Position numbers and translations under genes: made by a program. Shown piece by piece: positions 50,929 to 58,418 of a stretch of DNA of 64,000 nt. The DNA is taken from assembly GCF_900105905.1 (NCBI RefSeq), contig NZ_FNSV01000005.1, positions 3,906,001 through 3,970,000 of the forward strand. The letters run 5' to 3'. The DNA comes from Rhodococcus koreensis (GTDB taxonomy: Bacteria > Actinomycetota > Actinomycetes > Mycobacteriales > Mycobacteriaceae). Every line of letters starts with the position of its first letter. Position 1 is the first letter of the stretch. The notes below the pieces were generated by a model. It ran no database searches. It saw nothing but the letters and a program-made list of their open reading frames with translations, and had not been told where the DNA came from.

Positions 50929-51032
50929 TCGTCAATCTACGACGGTCGAGGAGACGAGCGGGATCCGGGCCATCGACTCGGAGAATCCACGGCCCTCAAG
51001 TAGCCGACCAACCACGACACAAGGACACGAAC

Positions 51033-51929
51033 ATGACCAAGAAGCTGGGTGGCATCCTCGCTGCCGTTTCCACTCCCTTCGCCGCCGACGGCTCCGTCGA
51101 CGAAGGCGCACTGCGCAACCACGTCGACTTTCTGATCGACAACGGTCTGCACGGTCTCGTTCCCGGTGGCAGCACCGGCGAGTTCGCGGCACTGTCCCTC
51201 GACGAGCGCAAGCTCGTCAACAAAGTCGTCATCGACCAGGCCGCAGGCCGGGTGCCCGTCGCCCCGCAGACCGGCTCGACCCGCACCGCGGACGCGATCG
51301 AACTGTCCAAGCACGCCGCCGACGCCGGAGCGGACGCGGTCCTGCTGGTCCAGCCGTTCTACGAGGCGCCCACCCGCCACGAGGTGATCGAGTACTTCGC
51401 CACCGTCGGCGAGGCCGCGAACATCCCGGTCATCGCGTACAACCTGCCCGGTGTCACCGGAATGAACCTCGACCGCCCGTTCTACCGCGAGCTGCTCGAG
51501 CGCACCGACGCCGTGAAGTACATCAAGGACACCTCCGGCTCGATCGAGCAGGCCTTCGACCTCATCTTCAACCTCGGTGACGCCATCGACACGTTCGTCG
51601 GTTGGGACACCATCGTGCTGCCCGCCTTCTCCGCTGGTGCCGCCGGATCCATCTGGGGTGCACCGAACTTCGCGCCCAAGGAGACCGTGGCGATCTACGA
51701 GCTGGCCAAGGCCGGCAAGTACACCGAGGCCCTCGAGATCTTCAAGCGTCTGTGGAACGTCCTCGACTTCCTGGGCAAGGAAGGCTACGCCGTGGCCACC
51801 AAGGCCGCCGCACAGGCCGTGGGTGTCGACCTCGGTGTGCCGCGCGCACCCTACGGCGAACTGCCCGCGGAGAAGAAGGAAGAGCTCACCAAGCTGATCG
51901 CCGAGACCGGACTGAACTACGGCAAGTAG
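51033..51929 (+). CDS. DapA/NAL-superfamily lyase or deaminase
   Basis: 298 residues from ATG 51033 with AAGGA 7 nt upstream. Class-I (Schiff-base) TIM barrel: carboxylate-binding loop PGGSTGEFAALS, Tyr136 in VIAYNLPGVTG, Lys165 in VKYIKDTSGS. The family includes dihydrodipicolinate synthase, N-acetylneuraminate lyase, keto-deoxy sugar-acid aldolases and pyrroline-4-hydroxy-2-carboxylate deaminase. With a proline-racemase-family gene and an MHS transporter adjacent, the last is a plausible role; a sugar-acid aldolase is equally open. Directly regulated by operator 10. Confidence 0.88.
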   Translation: MTKKLGGILAAVSTPFAADGSVDEGALRNHVDFLIDNGLHGLVPGGSTGEFAALSLDERKLVNKVVIDQAAGRVPVAPQTGSTRTADAIELSKHAADAGADAVLLVQPFYEAPTRHEVIEYFATVGEAANIPVIAYNLPGVTGMNLDRPFYRELLERTDAVKYIKDTSGSIEQAFDLIFNLGDAIDTFVGWDTIVLPAFSAGAAGSIWGAPNFAPKETVAIYELAKAGKYTEALEIFKRLWNVLDFLGKEGYAVATKAAAQAVGVDLGVPRAPYGELPAEKKEELTKLIAETGLNYGK

Positions 51930-51947
51930 ACCGGCCCCTCACCGACT

Positions 51948-51985
51948 GTCGGCGATGTCGGCCCACCGCGGCCGGCATCGCCGAC
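51948..51985 (+). terminator. Strong hairpin between the DapA-like and PLP-enzyme genes
   Basis: GTCGGCGATGTCGGCC (51948-51963) folds with GGCCGGCATCGCCGAC (51970-51985), 15 pairs plus one wobble, with a 6-nt loop. It may terminate or attenuate transcription before the PLP gene at 52023. Confidence 0.6.
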
Positions 51986-52022
51986 CCGAATCGCACGCGT
52001 TTCGAAAGGAGCGACCCTTCCC

Positions 52023-53141
52023 ATGACACGCGCGCAGAGGCCGGTGGCAAACGTCTCCGTCACCGATCCCGTCTCGTACCTGATGCCCTGCATCGCCGAC
52101 GCCCGCGCCCGAGAGATCCTCGCGCGGCGGTGGCGGTGCAGGATCAGGCTCACCGCCACCCCGACACCGATGCATCTGCTGCCGAACTTCTCCGAACGCC
52201 TGGGCCGTGAGGTCTGGATCAAGCGGGACGATCTGACCGGGTTCGCGGCCGGCGGCAACAAGTCCCGGAAGCTGGAGCTGATTCTCGCCGATGCGATGAA
52301 CGCCCGCGCGACCAGCCTGGTCACCGTCGGGGCGCAGCAGTCCAACCATGCCCGCACCGTGGCGGCGGCCGCGACCGCGGCGGGCATCGACGCCCACCTG
52401 ATCCTGGGTGGCCGTGCCCCGCACCGCCCCAGCGGCAACCTACTCCTCGACGACTTGTTCGGCGCCGAAACCCATTTCGTCGACGACCTCGACTGGACTT
52501 CGATGAGTGCGCACGCCCGGCAGCTGTGTGCCCGGCTGCGGGATCAGGGCAACCGCAGCAAACGCCCGTACCTCGTTCCCGCCGGCGGCAGCACCAGCTC
52601 GGGAGTACTGGCCTACGCCGCTGCCTTCCTCGAGATCCACCACCAACTCGATCTCGTCGACCGCACCGAAGCCACCATCGTCCACGCCTCCTCGACCGGC
52701 GGCACCCAGGCCGGGCTCGAACTCGGTGCCGCACTGCTCGGCGCCCCGGCGAACATCGTCGGCGTCGACGTCGCGCAGATCCACTCCGACCTCGGCGGAC
52801 GGGTCCGGGACCTGGTGGCCGCCACCGCGGAGCTCGGATTCGACCCGCCCGCAGTGACCCCGACCGTGTTCGACGAGTACCTCGGTCCGGGATACGCACT
52901 TGCCTCGGACCGGTCGCAGGCGGCGATGACCGAACTGGCCCGTGACGAGGGCATCGTGACCGACCCGGTGTACACGGCGAAGGCCGTCGCCGCACTGTCC
53001 GACCCCCGCCTGACCGGGCCCATCGTGTTCCTGCACACCGGTGGTGTGCCGGCGATGTTCGCCGACGACGCCGCGGCCGCATACCCGGCTGTGCAACGCT
53101 CGAAGGGAAGGCCGCTCGCCGCGGCACAGAACAATTACTGA
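52023..53141 (+). CDS. PLP-dependent enzyme, D-cysteine desulfhydrase/ACC deaminase family
   Basis: 372 residues from ATG 52023 (AAAGGAG 11 nt upstream). Fold-type II PLP enzyme: LTATPTPMHLLPNFSERLG, REVWIKRDDLTGFAAGGNKSRKLE with the PLP-Lys in GGNKSRK, TVGAQQSNHARTVAAAA, and the phosphate loop ASSTGGTQAG. Related to DcyD and ACC deaminase, which deaminate D-amino or cyclopropyl amino acids. A 40-residue N-terminal extension precedes the usual family start. Between a DapA-like and a proline-racemase-like gene, which suggests D-amino acid or imino acid turnover. Confidence 0.88.
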   Translation: MTRAQRPVANVSVTDPVSYLMPCIADARAREILARRWRCRIRLTATPTPMHLLPNFSERLGREVWIKRDDLTGFAAGGNKSRKLELILADAMNARATSLVTVGAQQSNHARTVAAAATAAGIDAHLILGGRAPHRPSGNLLLDDLFGAETHFVDDLDWTSMSAHARQLCARLRDQGNRSKRPYLVPAGGSTSSGVLAYAAAFLEIHHQLDLVDRTEATIVHASSTGGTQAGLELGAALLGAPANIVGVDVAQIHSDLGGRVRDLVAATAELGFDPPAVTPTVFDEYLGPGYALASDRSQAAMTELARDEGIVTDPVYTAKAVAALSDPRLTGPIVFLHTGGVPAMFADDAAAAYPAVQRSKGRPLAAAQNNY

Positions 53142-53188
53142 CACTGCTTCGATGAACGCCATCGAAGCGCATCGGATCGGAGGAAGTC

Positions 53189-54223
53189 GTGCGGTGGAGC
53201 CGAGTCGTCAACGTGGTCAAGTGTCACGTGGGTGGAGAAATCAACAACGTCGTGACCGGCGGGATCGGTGACGTTCCCGGCGCCACCGTGTTCGAGAAGA
53301 TGAAGCACTTCCGGGACAATCAGGACGACCTGCGGCAATTGCTGTTGCACGAACCCCGCGGTGCGGTCACCCACTGCGTCAACTACATCGTCCCGGCCAC
53401 CGATCCGCAGGCCCAGCTCGGCTACGTCATCGCCGAGTCGACCGAGTATCCGGCCATGTCGGGCAGCAACACGATGTGTGTCGCGACGGCACTGCTCGAG
53501 ACCGGGATGATCCCCATGGTCGAACCCGTCACCGACATCGTCCTCGAGGCGCCCGCCGGGCTCATCCGCATCCGGTGCACCTGCGAGAACGGCAAGGTCA
53601 CCGGCGTCGAGTTCGAAAACCAGCCCGCCTTCGCCTATGCGGTCGAGGTACCGCTCGAACTCGACGGATACGGCACCCTCACCGTCGACGTCGCCTGGGG
53701 CGGCATGGCGTACGTGCTCGCCGACGCCGAGGCCCTCGGCCTGAAGTTGGTTCCCGACGAGGCCCGCGACCTGTGCGAACTCGGACAGAGGCTGAAAACC
53801 GCAGCAGCGGAGCAAATTCCGGCCCAGCACCCCACCAACCCGGAGTTCGCCGGCATCACCCAGACCGAATTCGTCGGCCCGCTGTCCCGCCACGAGGGCG
53901 TCCTGACCGCGCGTAACGCGGTCGTGGTCTCACCGGGGCGGCTGGATCGCTCGCCCTGCGGCACCGGCACGTCCGCACGTCTTGCGGTCCTGAAAGCGAA
54001 AGGCCTGATCGAGGTGGGTGAGACCTTCGTCCACGAATCCGTGATCGGCAGCCGATTCACCAGCCGCATCGACCGGCTCACCAGTGTGGGCGACTACGAG
54101 GCGGTCGTACCCCGCGTCACCGGGCAGGCCTACATCACCGAACTCAGCCAGGTCGGCCTCGACCCCGCCGACCCCTTCCCCACCGGCTACACACTGTCCG
54201 ACAACTGGCCGACCGGACACTGA
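53189..54223 (+). CDS. Proline racemase-family enzyme (Ser/Cys type; likely 4-hydroxyproline epimerase)
   Basis: 344 residues from GTG 53189 with GGAGGAAG 3-8 nt upstream. Proline-racemase fold; the second catalytic residue is Cys257 in DRSPCGTGTSAR, but the first position is Ser91 in AMSGSNTM instead of Cys. In this superfamily the Cys/Cys and Ser/Cys types include racemases and 4-hydroxyproline 2-epimerases, whereas Cys/Thr types are dehydratases; so an epimerase is likely. Last rightward gene of the island; a dispersed palindrome starts 5 bp after its stop. Confidence 0.9.
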   Translation: MRWSRVVNVVKCHVGGEINNVVTGGIGDVPGATVFEKMKHFRDNQDDLRQLLLHEPRGAVTHCVNYIVPATDPQAQLGYVIAESTEYPAMSGSNTMCVATALLETGMIPMVEPVTDIVLEAPAGLIRIRCTCENGKVTGVEFENQPAFAYAVEVPLELDGYGTLTVDVAWGGMAYVLADAEALGLKLVPDEARDLCELGQRLKTAAAEQIPAQHPTNPEFAGITQTEFVGPLSRHEGVLTARNAVVVSPGRLDRSPCGTGTSARLAVLKAKGLIEVGETFVHESVIGSRFTSRIDRLTSVGDYEAVVPRVTGQAYITELSQVGLDPADPFPTGYTLSDNWPTGH

Positions 54224-54886
54224 CCATGTGAGTGGGAAAGTGTGCCGGGACACGCTTTCCCACTCACGTGGGATTCGGCCGTTTGACGTCCCGGCCGGCA
54301 CGCGCTCTCCGGAGATGATGACCGATGCCCGCGCCCACGGGCGGTCTTCGGCCAGGAAGGGGTTCTCCTGCGCCATCCACTCCTCGATGAACGCGGGCGG
54401 ATCGACCCCGCGCTCGACACATCTGCGGTAGGCGACCACCGGGTCGGTGGACACCCAGATCGTGGCGTCGAACCATCCGGCTAGGTCGCGGTGGGTTGCC
54501 CCTACTCCTTCGACGAAGACGACGTTCGCGGTATCCGGAATGTCGATGGAACCGGGCCGTCCGCGTGCCACCCACCCGGGTGGACGGAACGAGACAGGCG
54601 CCCCGCACTGCCGGAGAGGGCAGAGGATGCCGTCGGCAAGAAGATGGTGCCAACCGAAAAAGGAGTGGTGCCAGGCTATGTCATCGGTATGGACGATTAC
54701 GCTGTCACCGGTCGCTGCAGCGAGTCGAGCGGCAACGGTGGACTTTCCCGACCCACTCCGGCCATCGATTCCGATGACGATCGGGCGGTTCGTGTTCATC
54801 TGTCGTGTTTCGCAGAGGCGGGCGAGCAGTTCGTCAGGAGTCGTCTCGACCCAATCGAGAACCGTGACTTCGTTGTCACTCGTCAT
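53930..54886 (-). CDS. Uridine-kinase-like P-loop protein with abnormal 3' end
   Basis: Starts at ATG 54886 (MTSDNEVTVLDWVETT). P-loop IVIGIDGRSGSGKSTVAARL, then VIVHTDDIAWHHSFFGWH and FVEGVGATHRDLAGWFDATIWV, the uridine kinase/phosphoribulokinase-like pattern of small actinobacterial kinases of about 200 residues. After WMAQENPFLAEDRPWARASVI (about residue 190) the frame runs through the palindromic repeat at 54228-54267 and then antisense across the racemase gene until 53930, giving 318 residues. The normal stop seems lost through the repeat; the last 110 or so residues are unlikely to be native. Follows a LacI remnant. Confidence 0.7.
   Translation of the reverse strand: MTSDNEVTVLDWVETTPDELLARLCETRQMNTNRPIVIGIDGRSGSGKSTVAARLAAATGDSVIVHTDDIAWHHSFFGWHHLLADGILCPLRQCGAPVSFRPPGWVARGRPGSIDIPDTANVVFVEGVGATHRDLAGWFDATIWVSTDPVVAYRRCVERGVDPPAFIEEWMAQENPFLAEDRPWARASVIISGERVPAGTSNGRIPREWESVSRHTFPLTWSVSGRPVVGQCVAGGEGVGGVEADLAEFGDVGLPGDAGYDRLVVAHTGEPVDAAGESAADHGFVDEGLTHLDQAFRFQDRKTCGRAGAAGRAIQPPR
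54228..54267. repeat. Dispersed GTGAGTGG-type palindrome (copy 2)
   Basis: GTGAGTGGGAAAG (54228-54240) pairs perfectly with CTTTCCCACTCAC (54255-54267). Arms differ from copy 1 (8905-8944) by one compensated base pair (C-G for G-C), so base pairing is preserved. It lies between the convergent racemase and kinase genes and is read through by the kinase frame. Confidence 0.85.
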
Positions 54887-55114
54887 TGCGGGGATCCTCC
54901 TCCAGGATGCCGAGGAGCGCACGCACAGATTCGGTCCCGAGCCCATCCACCTTTCGCCGCAGCGGCAAGGTATCGAGAAAGGCGCCGGCCTCGACGCTTG
55001 AGTCGATGCGGGGCACGACAACGGCGACACGGTCGCGATCGATACTCGGGCTTCTCGTGCGATGTCCGCCATGCGCACCGAGTCTCGCAGCGGCGATGTC
55101 GTTCTCGGATGCAT
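54876..55114 (-). pseudogene. Degraded LacI-family regulator
   Basis: ATG 55114 with GAAGAAGAG upstream begins a LacI HTH (VRMADIAREARVSIATVS). The frame then shifts to VAVVVPRIDSSVEAG, the start of the sugar-binding domain, and then to the C-terminal LacI block LPLRRKVDGLGTESV, RALLGILEEDPRNDE-stop at 54876. Only about 75 of some 340 residues remain. The stop overlaps the ATG of the kinase gene, so the regulator once headed that transcript. Confidence 0.7.
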
Positions 55115-55192
55115 CTGCTCTTCTTCACGACGCTGATGCGGTTCAGCACACTGTCGAGTGCTGAACCGCATCAGTGGTTCGGTCGGGCCGGG

Positions 55193-56488
55193 TCAGCCGG
55201 CCGCGATGGGTCGTTGCTCGTTGTGTGCCTCGTTGACCGGCTTGTGGTAGCGCGGCACCAGGCGCATCAGGGCGGGACCGCCGATCGCGATCAGCGCGAG
55301 GAGGATGGCCGGCAGCAGTGGCATCCATTCGATACCGAGGTTGTCGACGACGACGGTGATCGCGGCCGGCCCGACCAGCATGCCCACGTAGCCGATCGCG
55401 TTGACGAGACCGATGTTCCGTCCCGCATTCTCCGGATCGCGTCGCCCGGCCGCCGACAGCATGAGCGGTGCCATGCAGGCCAGGCCGAGACCGAGCAGCA
55501 CGAAGCCGGTGAGTGCGAGCGGGGCCGAGCCGCCCAGCATCGCGAGGAGAGCACCGGCGGCGCCGATGACTCCGCTCGCGCCGACGATGAGGCGGGCACC
55601 GAAGTACTCGGCCAGCCTGTCGCCGAACAACCGGCCGACGAACTGCGCACCCGAGTAGAGCGTCACTGCCGTCGCCGCCAGCCCTGCCGTGGTGCCGACC
55701 GCACGGCGAACGAATTCCTGGCCCCAGTCCAGGACCGCGCCCTCGCTCAACATCGACCCGAGCAGGAGCACACCGAATCCGATCATCACGAGCAGCGTCG
55801 CCGTGGTGGCCGACCGCTTCCCCGGGTGGGCGGGGTCGGCTGCGCCCGGAATCTCGTCCTGCTCCGGGGGCAGCAACTCGTCGAGGGAGAGGAGCCACTT
55901 GCCGAAGACGAAACCGAGGACCGACAACACCACGCCGATCGAGATGTAGGCGACGGCCGGGCTGTCGGTGAAGTGCCGGGCCAGCGCGCTGCCGACGAGA
56001 CCGAGAACGAAGCCACCCGCCGGGTAGGCGGCGTGGAACGCGGACATGATGGGTCGCCCGTAGTACCGCTCGACCTGCACGCCGTGGGTGTTGAACGCCG
56101 TGTCGAATGCGCCGCGGAGCAGTCCGATGAGCACGCCGATCGCCATCGCTCCGACCAGTCCGTCGAGGAACGCGAGGGGGATGTAACAGAGCGGGTAGAT
56201 CACCATCGTGGGCATGGCCGTGTTTCGCGGGCCGTACCGATCGATGAACGGGCCGATGGCGAAGCACCCGACGGCTGCGCCGATGCCGATCGACAGCGCG
56301 AGGAGGCCGAACTGCGAGTCGCCGCCGTCGCCCTCCCATCCGAGGTGACTACGCAACGAAGTGGTGCTCGTCGACCACATCAACATCACGGCGCCCAACT
56401 GGAAGAAGCCGAAAAATGTTGCGATTCGCGCCTTTCGCACGCGTGTATGGTCGAGCACGGGAGCGGTGCCTGCTCCATGTGTTGCCAT
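55193..56488 (-). CDS. MFS transporter (paralogue of 30997-32292)
   Basis: 431 residues from ATG 56488 (MATHGAGTAPVLDHTRVRKARIATFFGFF). Twelve hydrophobic helices; IDRYGPRNTAMPTMVIY and LLRGAFDTAFNTHGVQVERYYGRP match the MFS protein at 30997-32292. Inner-membrane transporter of unknown substrate. Upstream of the LacI remnant and kinase on the same strand. No TTGTCGACAA site is visible before it, unlike its paralogue. Confidence 0.88.
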   Translation of the reverse strand: MATHGAGTAPVLDHTRVRKARIATFFGFFQLGAVMLMWSTSTTSLRSHLGWEGDGGDSQFGLLALSIGIGAAVGCFAIGPFIDRYGPRNTAMPTMVIYPLCYIPLAFLDGLVGAMAIGVLIGLLRGAFDTAFNTHGVQVERYYGRPIMSAFHAAYPAGGFVLGLVGSALARHFTDSPAVAYISIGVVLSVLGFVFGKWLLSLDELLPPEQDEIPGAADPAHPGKRSATTATLLVMIGFGVLLLGSMLSEGAVLDWGQEFVRRAVGTTAGLAATAVTLYSGAQFVGRLFGDRLAEYFGARLIVGASGVIGAAGALLAMLGGSAPLALTGFVLLGLGLACMAPLMLSAAGRRDPENAGRNIGLVNAIGYVGMLVGPAAITVVVDNLGIEWMPLLPAILLALIAIGGPALMRLVPRYHKPVNEAHNEQRPIAAG

Positions 56489-56704
56489 GATTTCGTCCTT
56501 GCCGTAGGTCTCGGACCGCCGCGGGCGCCTACGGGGGTAGGCATCCGTTCAGCGAGTAGCGAGCGCGTGAACTTTCGATCAACACCGACTGGATGGCCGG
56601 AATCTTGGTGAAAACACTACGAAGGTGACGCGCCGCACAACAGGTACAGACCGTGTACCTCCCGCGCGCAGACTGCACAGAGTGAGAAGGCAGCGCCGGC
56701 GATG

Positions 56705-56767
56705 TCATGGTCGCCTGCTCCGCACTCATGGTCGCCCGCTCCTCACTCATGGTCGCCCGCTCCTGCG
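56705..56767. repeat. Three 21-bp tandem repeats at the end of the PucR gene
   Basis: Units beginning TCATGGTCGCCYGCTCC at 56705, 56726 and 56747, exactly 21 bp apart. On the minus strand each contains GGAGCrGGCGACC followed by ATGA, so each carries an SD-like sequence and a start codon. The third unit encodes the last residues and stop of PucR, and its ATG overlaps that stop (ATGA), opening a 73-codon frame to 56529 that I do not recognise as a protein. Confidence 0.75.
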
Positions 56768-58288
56768 CGCCGCGACCGACGACCCCTCGAGCAGATCCAG
56801 CCCCTTCACCGCGAGCAGCAGGCTCTGCCGGGTGGCGGCGTCGTCCAGGGATTTACCCAGGATCGCGGCAATGCGGTCGAGCCGGTTGTACAGCGTCCGG
56901 CGCTGGATGAAGAGTTTGTCCGCCGCTTCGGTCTTGCGGCCGTCGACGGCGAGGAAGGCCCGCAACGTGGGGAGCAGCGGGGTCGTGGACTGCGCATCCT
57001 TCGTGAGAAGTGGGCCGAGTTCGTCCTCGACGAAGCTGGCGAGTTCGGGACCCTGCGCCAACGTCACGAGCAGACGTTCGACACCGAGGTCGTCGAAATG
57101 CAGCATCGGTGAGGCGGGCAGGGAGCGCGACACCGCGGCCGCACTTTTTGCCTGCGTGACCGCGACCTGCAGCATCGAGGCGGGCACCGCGCGGCTCATG
57201 CCGCCCCCGTGCTCCATCTTCCCGAGCAGGCCCGCGAGGTCGGCGCGTGTTCGCCCGGATTCCGCCGCCACCGCCACGACGTAGTCGCCCATGTCGGCGT
57301 TGATCGCCCCGGTGTCGGGCTGGCGGCCCCCGCGCGGAGCGGACGACTCGTCGCGGCCGTCCTTGTTCGCGATGACGACGACGATGTGTCCCGACCCCAG
57401 CTGATATCCGAGTCTTCCTGCCTGGTCGACGAATTCGGCTCCGGAGAGGTCGCCGATCAGCAGTCGCGTGATCAGTGCCGTGCTCCGCTGGTCGTCCCGT
57501 GCTTCCCGGCTCCGGTCGGTCAGCAAGGAGATCGCGACGGACGCGGCGGCGCGCTCCGCTGCGAACGTGGCGGTGGAGCGTGCGGTCGCGGGCCGGTCGG
57601 TGAAGACGTGGATCCAGCCCCAGGGCTGGCCGCGCATCAGAACCGGCCTGCGAACGCATCCGTCGTCGTCGCTGTGGAGGCCGCGCGCGTGCTTGTCCCA
57701 GTCCTCGATGCCGGCCTCCTCGTCGAACTCGCCGACGTACGCCATCACGCGGTGCGCGATGTTCTCGAGCACCACCGTGCCGTCGGTGAGTTCGGCCAGC
57801 GTCTGCACGATCGACAGGTAGTCGGCGCCGTCGAGCAGCAGGTTCGAGAACGTGGACTCGACTTCCCGCTCGTAGGTGAGCGCCTGCAGGCGCTTGTCGG
57901 TCAGGATCTCGTGCACCTGCGCCGAGACACCGGCGAACGACACCTCGCGGGCGAGGGCGATGATCGGCAGGTCGCAGGCCTGCCCTTCGGCGACTACGGC
58001 ATCCGGTACGCGGTCGAACATCCGTCCCGACTCCTCGATGACGAGAGCGGCGGCCCCGGCATGAGCGGCTGCGCGCACGAACACCTGCTGCAGGGCGCCC
58101 GTGTTGCCCATTCCGAGCCCGGCGGTCAGGAGTAATTCTCCGCCCCGGAGGAAGCGGGCGATATCCGAGATCTCGGATGAATGCACCCAGCGGACCTCAC
58201 GGTCGAGGCTGCCCGATCCGGTCAGGACACGGGCTCCCGCGTCCTTGAGGAGATCGATTTCGAGGGCATCGGCGACGGTGAAGACCAT
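56747..58288 (-). CDS. PucR-family transcriptional regulator
   Basis: 513 residues from ATG 58288 (MVFTVADALEIDLLKDAG). N-terminal PucR domain (VRWVHSSEISDIARFLRGGELLLTAGLGM), a GAF-like middle (VVLENIAHRVMAYVG...RRPVLMRGQPWGWIHVF), a GGDEF-like part, and the C-terminal CdaR-type HTH (LLPTLRAFLAVDGRKTEAADKLFIQRRTLYNRLDRI). Family members are activators of purine, amino acid or amine catabolism. Divergent from the HisD-like/aspA operon, which is the probable target. No SD is visible at the start; the message may be leaderless. Confidence 0.92.
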   Translation of the reverse strand: MVFTVADALEIDLLKDAGARVLTGSGSLDREVRWVHSSEISDIARFLRGGELLLTAGLGMGNTGALQQVFVRAAAHAGAAALVIEESGRMFDRVPDAVVAEGQACDLPIIALAREVSFAGVSAQVHEILTDKRLQALTYEREVESTFSNLLLDGADYLSIVQTLAELTDGTVVLENIAHRVMAYVGEFDEEAGIEDWDKHARGLHSDDDGCVRRPVLMRGQPWGWIHVFTDRPATARSTATFAAERAAASVAISLLTDRSREARDDQRSTALITRLLIGDLSGAEFVDQAGRLGYQLGSGHIVVVIANKDGRDESSAPRGGRQPDTGAINADMGDYVVAVAAESGRTRADLAGLLGKMEHGGGMSRAVPASMLQVAVTQAKSAAAVSRSLPASPMLHFDDLGVERLLVTLAQGPELASFVEDELGPLLTKDAQSTTPLLPTLRAFLAVDGRKTEAADKLFIQRRTLYNRLDRIAAILGKSLDDAATRQSLLLAVKGLDLLEGSSVAARRSGRP

Positions 58289-58418
58289 GAACAATGGTAC
58301 ACAGAACGTGCATGAACCGACGCAAATAGTTCCCACAATGCAACTGTCGGAAACGGTGTGGCACCGCAATGCTGAATGACAACAGATCCAGCCCCTCGCT
58401 CATCCGAAGGAAGCACCC

